64,000 nucleotides of DNA. Source: Kitasatospora sp. MAA4. GTDB taxonomy: Bacteria > Actinomycetota > Actinomycetes > Streptomycetales > Streptomycetaceae. The notes under the pieces are model-generated. The model was not told the DNA's origin and did not search any database. It saw only the letters and a program-made list of their open reading frames with translations. Position numbers and translations under genes: made by a program. How positions within the stretch are numbered: position 1 is the stretch's first letter; each line of letters opens with the position of its first letter. The stretch lies in NCBI RefSeq assembly GCF_029893355.1, contig NZ_JARZAI010000020.1:1-64000 (forward strand), given 5' to 3'. Below are positions 60,491 through 64,000 of this stretch, piece by piece.

Positions 60491-61735
60491 GTGCTCCAGC
60501 ACCTCATCGACCAGGACGAGGGCCTCCGAATGGTCCCCACCGACCGCAACGAGCTGACCACCGCGGTCGGCCAACTCAACGAGGAACTGCGGGGGTTGCC
60601 CGAGGAGGCCGACCCCGCTCGAACTCGGGTCCTGACCAGGTGGATCGGTATCGGCCAGATGTGCCTGGGCAACCACGACGAGGCTCGTACGGTCCTCCGG
60701 CAGTCGCTCGACCTCGCCGCAGCGCTTGGCAACACCCGGGCCGTCGTCGCCACCGGGCTCAACCTCGGCGACGCGCACCGCTACGCCGGGGACGTTCAGG
60801 GCGCGGACGCGCTCTACCGCAGCGCGCTGAACACCGCGCGAAGCCACCACCCGGAACTTGTCGACTTTGCGCTTCAGCACACCGGCAAGAACCTGATGGA
60901 GCGCGGTGACCTCGCGAGTGCCAAGGCCCATCTGCAAGAAGCGCTGCGGCTGCGGATCACCAAGGGGGACGCCGGGTTGGTCGAGTCAACGCAGGCGGCA
61001 CTCGCCCGGGTGGAACTGCTGATCGGCCGAGCCGACGCATCGGCGGCAGACGGCGCGGTGCCGCGCCAGTGGAGCGGCGAGTGGACCTCATGGCTCCAGT
61101 CCCGCACCACGGCCCAGACACCGGCCCGGTGGGCAGAGGACTTCCCCGCTCTCCGGGACGCTGTGCGCGGGCTCAACGCACACCAGCGCGTGTACCCGCG
61201 CCACCTGCGTGATCAGCCGTTCCCCGCTGAGCTGATCGCCGCTATGGCGGCGGAGGCCGAGAAAGCCGTAGCCGCTGACGGGTACCTCCACAACGGCAAG
61301 TGGAACGCGCCCGTCGGCGACGCCGCGAGCCGTTTCGCTGGACAAGTCGACCTCGCCGCAGTCGTAGCGCGGTCCACCGGTCTGGAAGTCGAGCAGCCGC
61401 ACACCGCCGTCTACATCGCCTACCTGGAGGAAGGGCAGTTCCTCGACTTCCATGTGGACGAGTTCGGCTTCGGTGAGGCCAACCTGATCCTGTGCCTCCA
61501 GCACGAGCGCCCCACCGCCGCGCCCAGCGTCAGCACCACCGTCTTCATCACCGCCGACGGCTGCCTCGAATGCGACCTCGCCGCGGGTGACTGTGTCGTA
61601 TTCGACGGCGCGCTCACGCCGCACGGCCGGACGCCCCTCACTGCCGGAGAGAGCATCACCCTCATCAGCTTGGGCTTCCGCGCGCGTGATCAGGCGTCGC
61701 GCACGGTCACCAACCTCCCACCGGTCCCTCGGTAG
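60491..61735 (+). CDS. TPR-2OG/Fe(II) oxygenase fusion, candidate second maturation enzyme
   Basis: 414 residues. Residues about 45-180 form three to four TPR helical pairs (AVVATGLNLGDAHRYAGDVQ, FALQHTGKNLMERGDLASAK). A linker leads to a 2-oxoglutarate/iron oxygenase-like cupin domain (about 230-400) with His321-x-Asp323 in FLDFHVDEFG and His378 in LTPHGR. The usual 2OG-binding Arg about ten residues after the distal His is not obvious; Arg380 or Arg397 could serve. The TPRs may bind the leader of the precursor. GTG start with GGAGGG upstream; 36 bases after the HExxH gene. Confidence 0.82.
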   Translation: MLQHLIDQDEGLRMVPTDRNELTTAVGQLNEELRGLPEEADPARTRVLTRWIGIGQMCLGNHDEARTVLRQSLDLAAALGNTRAVVATGLNLGDAHRYAGDVQGADALYRSALNTARSHHPELVDFALQHTGKNLMERGDLASAKAHLQEALRLRITKGDAGLVESTQAALARVELLIGRADASAADGAVPRQWSGEWTSWLQSRTTAQTPARWAEDFPALRDAVRGLNAHQRVYPRHLRDQPFPAELIAAMAAEAEKAVAADGYLHNGKWNAPVGDAASRFAGQVDLAAVVARSTGLEVEQPHTAVYIAYLEEGQFLDFHVDEFGFGEANLILCLQHERPTAAPSVSTTVFITADGCLECDLAAGDCVVFDGALTPHGRTPLTAGESITLISLGFRARDQASRTVTNLPPVPR

Positions 61736-61823
61736 TGACGGTGTGCTCAGCCGAGCTGAGACCCCCGTCCCTGGACGCCGCAGTGGAGGCGCTGGACGGA
61801 GGCGCTGAACAGGAGACGCCCAC

Positions 61824-61850
61824 ACGCCCAGCACCGGGGATCGGTTGCAA
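61824..61850. repeat. 27-bp direct repeat, right copy
   Basis: Identical to 56522-56548 over 27 bases, same orientation. It ends eight bases past the 3' end of the leftward phosphatase gene, a position often used by site-specific integration. Confidence 0.95.
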
Positions 61851-61857
61851 CCCGGTC

Positions 61858-62352
61858 TCAGCCTGCCACCGCGGCGGCCAGGTCCAGTGTCCAGTCGCGC
61901 TGCTCGGCCGTGTCGGGGACGGCGAGGCCGCGGGCTCGTTCCAGGCGGGCCCAGGCGGTGTGGGGGGCGATGCCGTTGAGGATGAGGAGCGAGGCGGCGA
62001 GGAGGGAGGAGCGTCCGATGCCGGCGCGGCAGTGGGTGACGATGCGGGCGCCGCTGCCGAGTTGCTCGGCGAGTTCGCGCAGGGTCGGCAGGATGGCGGC
62101 GCGGTCGGGGACGGTGCGGTCGGGGATCGGTATCGCGACGAACCGCAGGCCGGCGGCCGCCGCGGCCAGGGGCTCGTCGGCCAGGCCGAGTTCGTCCATC
62201 TCGGGGAGGGTGAGGGCGCACACCAGGGTGTCGACGCCGTAGTCGCGCAGCGCGGACATCTCGTCGTCCAGCCAGTCGTTGCCGCGGGGCTTGGCCATGG
62301 TGCTCAGCTTGCCCGGGCCGGGGTGTTCGACGGTGAAGAGGGTGGGTCGCAT
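61858..62352 (-). CDS. dual-specificity (PTP-like) phosphatase
   Basis: 164 residues. The CX5R phosphatase loop reads VTHCRAGIGRSSLL, with the general-acid region PIPDRTVPD upstream and a helical C-terminus. It would dephosphorylate proteins or small phosphate esters. The ATG at 62352 has a weak ribosome site. It is divergent from the glucoamylase gene across a region of 15-bp tandem repeats. The right copy of the 27-bp repeat follows its stop. Confidence 0.88.
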   Translation of the reverse strand: MRPTLFTVEHPGPGKLSTMAKPRGNDWLDDEMSALRDYGVDTLVCALTLPEMDELGLADEPLAAAAAGLRFVAIPIPDRTVPDRAAILPTLRELAEQLGSGARIVTHCRAGIGRSSLLAASLLILNGIAPHTAWARLERARGLAVPDTAEQRDWTLDLAAAVAG

Positions 62353-62368
62353 GTCACCAGCGCTTTCG

Positions 62369-62413
62369 GCAGGTCGGTCGGACGCAGGTCGGTGGGACGC
62401 AGGTCGGTAGGAC
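62369..62413. repeat. three 15-bp tandem repeats in a divergent promoter region
   Basis: GCAGGTCGGTCGGAC, GCAGGTCGGTGGGAC and GCAGGTCGGTAGGAC differ only at position 11. They lie between the divergent phosphatase and glucoamylase genes and may be regulator half-sites in series. Confidence 0.85.
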
Positions 62414-62562
62414 GTTGGATGAGGAAGTTGGATGGTAAGCCCGGACCGGCCGCGCCCGACAGTACGGGCCGCCCGCTCCCACCTCCGGCGCGCGATCGCG
62501 GGGCTCCTGCCGGATAGTGGAACCGGGGGTCCGGCAGGCCCGTACCGAGGTTCGGAGGCCCC

Positions 62563-64000
62563 GTGGAGCGCTACCCCCTCATCGCCGACCACGGCCTGGT
62601 GGGCGATCTGCAGACCACCGCCGTGGTGTCCTCCGAAGGCGTCGTCGACTGGTTCTGCGCGCCGAGGTGCGACGCGCCCAGCGTCTTCGGGTCCCTCCTC
62701 GACCACGATCGCGGCGGGTACTTCCGCATCTCGCCGGACCATCCGGACAACAGCTGCAAGCAGCTGTACTACCCCAACACCGCCGTCCTGGTGACCAGGT
62801 TCATGTCACCGGATGGGGTCGGCGAGGTGCTGGACTGGATGCCGCCGCACCGGGTCGGTGTGGCCACCGACCGGCACACGCTGATCCGGGTGCTGCGGTG
62901 CATGCGCGGCCAGGTCACCTTCACCCTGGAGTGCCGGCCGCGCTTCGACTACGGTCGGGCCGCCCACGAGCTGTCCCTGACCGACGCGGAGGCGGCCGAG
63001 TTCCGCTCACCCGCGCTCGACGCCCACCTCCAGGCCACGTTCCCGTTGGAGCGCGACGGCGAGGACGTCATGGCGAGCATCACGCTCGCCGCCGGCGAGA
63101 CGGCCGGCGCCGTGTTCACCGTCTGCGCCCCGGACGGCCCCGCCCCCGCGCCGCCCACCGCCGCCGCGCTGACCGAGCAGCTCTGGGACACCGTGGACTT
63201 CTGGCAGGCCTGGGTGCGCACCTCGCGCTACAGCGGCCGCTGGCCGGACATGGTGCACCGCTCCGCCATCACCCTCAAGCTGCTCACCTACCTGCCGACC
63301 GGCGCGCCGATCGCCGCGGCGACCATGGGACTGCCCGAGCAGGTCGGCGGCGAGCGCAACTGGGACTACCGCTACACCTGGATCCGGGACGGCTCGCTGT
63401 CGGTGCGCGCGCTGCTGGACCTCGGCTTCGCCGAGGAGGCGTCGGCGTTCACCGGCTGGCTCACCGACCGCCTCGCCAAGCAGCGCGACGGCAGGTCCGA
63501 ACCGCTGCAGATCATGTACCGGGTGGACGGCGACCCCCACCTGCCGGAGGAGATCCTCGACCACCTGGAAGGCTACCGCGCCTCGTACCCGGTCCGGCTC
63601 GGCAACGGTGCGGCCGACCAACTCCAGCTGGACATCTACGGCGAGGCGCTCTACGCCCTCGCGCAGGAGCGCGGCGCGGAGACCCAGCCGAACTACCGCG
63701 CCTGGCGCGCCATCGCCCGGATGCTCGACTGGCTCGCCACCGCCTGGGACCGGCCCGACGAGGGCATCTGGGAGACCCGCGGCGGCCAACAGCACTTCAC
63801 CTACAGCCGGGTGATGACCTGGACCGCCTTCGACCGCGGCCTGAAACTGGCGCGCGACTTCAGCCGGCCCGCCGACCTGCCGGGCTGGACCACCGCCCGC
63901 GACGCCGTCCTGGAGCAGGCCATGGAACACGGCTGGAGCAGCACCGAACAGGCACTGTGCCAGCACTACGGCAGCGACGTGCTGGACGCCTCGCTGCTGC
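62563..64000 (+). CDS. GH15 glucoamylase-type protein, 3' end beyond the window
   Basis: The first 479 codons of an open frame that runs off the right edge. The N-terminal beta domain starts MERYPLIADHGLVGDLQTTA. The (alpha/alpha)6 barrel signatures RNWDYRYTWIRDGSLS (catalytic and substrate residues), QLQLDIYGEALYAL and PDEGIWETRGG are present. Bacterial GH15 proteins of this size include trehalases and glucoamylases that act in the cytoplasm; no signal peptide is visible. CGGAGG precedes the GTG at 62563. Confidence 0.9.
   Translation, partial: MERYPLIADHGLVGDLQTTAVVSSEGVVDWFCAPRCDAPSVFGSLLDHDRGGYFRISPDHPDNSCKQLYYPNTAVLVTRFMSPDGVGEVLDWMPPHRVGVATDRHTLIRVLRCMRGQVTFTLECRPRFDYGRAAHELSLTDAEAAEFRSPALDAHLQATFPLERDGEDVMASITLAAGETAGAVFTVCAPDGPAPAPPTAAALTEQLWDTVDFWQAWVRTSRYSGRWPDMVHRSAITLKLLTYLPTGAPIAAATMGLPEQVGGERNWDYRYTWIRDGSLSVRALLDLGFAEEASAFTGWLTDRLAKQRDGRSEPLQIMYRVDGDPHLPEEILDHLEGYRASYPVRLGNGAADQLQLDIYGEALYALAQERGAETQPNYRAWRAIARMLDWLATAWDRPDEGIWETRGGQQHFTYSRVMTWTAFDRGLKLARDFSRPADLPGWTTARDAVLEQAMEHGWSSTEQALCQHYGSDVLDASLL

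Larger units (their letters stand above)
56522..61850. mobile_element. candidate 5.3-kb genomic island bracketed by 27-bp direct repeats
   Basis: The segment between the exact repeats contains four intact genes and one short precursor gene: hydrolase, XRE regulator and the RiPP-like operon. It has no integrase, transposase or inverted terminal repeats, so how it moved is unknown. The direct repeats resemble attachment-site or recombination footprints. Base composition around 58.9-59.2 kb looks lower in GC than the flanks by eye, but was not measured. Confidence 0.4.

Noticed and set aside
1..64000. tRNA, rRNA, CRISPR arrays, riboswitches
   Set aside because: No tRNA T-loop with matching acceptor arms, no rRNA segments, no spaced identical repeats and no recognisable riboswitch core were seen on either strand by eye.

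Overview
High-GC (roughly 72-73% by eye) actinobacterial chromosome, most like Streptomyces or a close relative such as Kitasatospora. Signs of this are the strong G/C third positions, GTG/TTG starts, ATGA/GTGA gene overlaps, probable leaderless genes, Tat/Sec lipoproteins, a SHOCT protein, a stand-alone Clp-N/HTH protein and a Doc-like toxin pair. No rRNA, tRNA, CRISPR array, integrase or IS element was recognised. Gene families were assigned by reading motifs, not by database search.

Layout. 0-5.1 kb: assorted genes (ferredoxin/metallo-beta-lactamase fusion, PAAR-like protein, membrane protein, secreted HNH-like protein) and a NarL-type two-component pair. 5.2-17.0 kb: an Lrp/AsnC regulator divergent from a 12-gene operon that encodes the whole route from tryptophan through kynurenine and 3-hydroxyanthranilate to pyruvate and acetyl-CoA. 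17.0-32.9 kb (minus strand): a seven-gene operon with two large PUFA-synthase-like type I polyketide synthases, a discrete ACP, a hydrolase, a glycosyltransferase, a methyltransferase and a sulfotransferase. This predicts a glycosylated, sulfated and/or methylated lipid or polyketide. 33.9-41.7 kb: a MocR-type regulator that lacks the PLP lysine, followed by an operon of a heme-oxygenase-fold diiron oxidase, two ATP-grasp ligases, a solute-binding-protein homologue with no signal peptide and an MFS exporter. This looks like an undescribed small-molecule or peptide pathway. 41.7-56.5 kb: ordinary accessory genes, several with clear operators.

56.5-61.9 kb: a 5.3-kb segment bracketed by an exact 27-bp direct repeat. 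It holds an alpha/beta hydrolase, an XRE regulator, and divergent from it a candidate RiPP operon. That operon has a 52-residue precursor carrying two near-identical copies of a 16-residue unit (LTRRLDHSVPDGDF followed by V/A and P), a stand-alone HExxH peptide hydroxylase-like enzyme, and a TPR-2OG/Fe(II) oxygenase fusion. I consider this the most likely undescribed system in the window. The right edge has a dual-specificity phosphatase and the start of a GH15 glucoamylase.

How parts work together: the kynurenine operon is a complete catabolic module under its own local regulator. The PKS operon and the diiron oxidase/ATP-grasp operon are separate biosynthetic clusters lying back to back around 33 kb. 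The RiPP island appears to be a self-contained insertion with its own regulator and two oxygenases acting on one repeat peptide.
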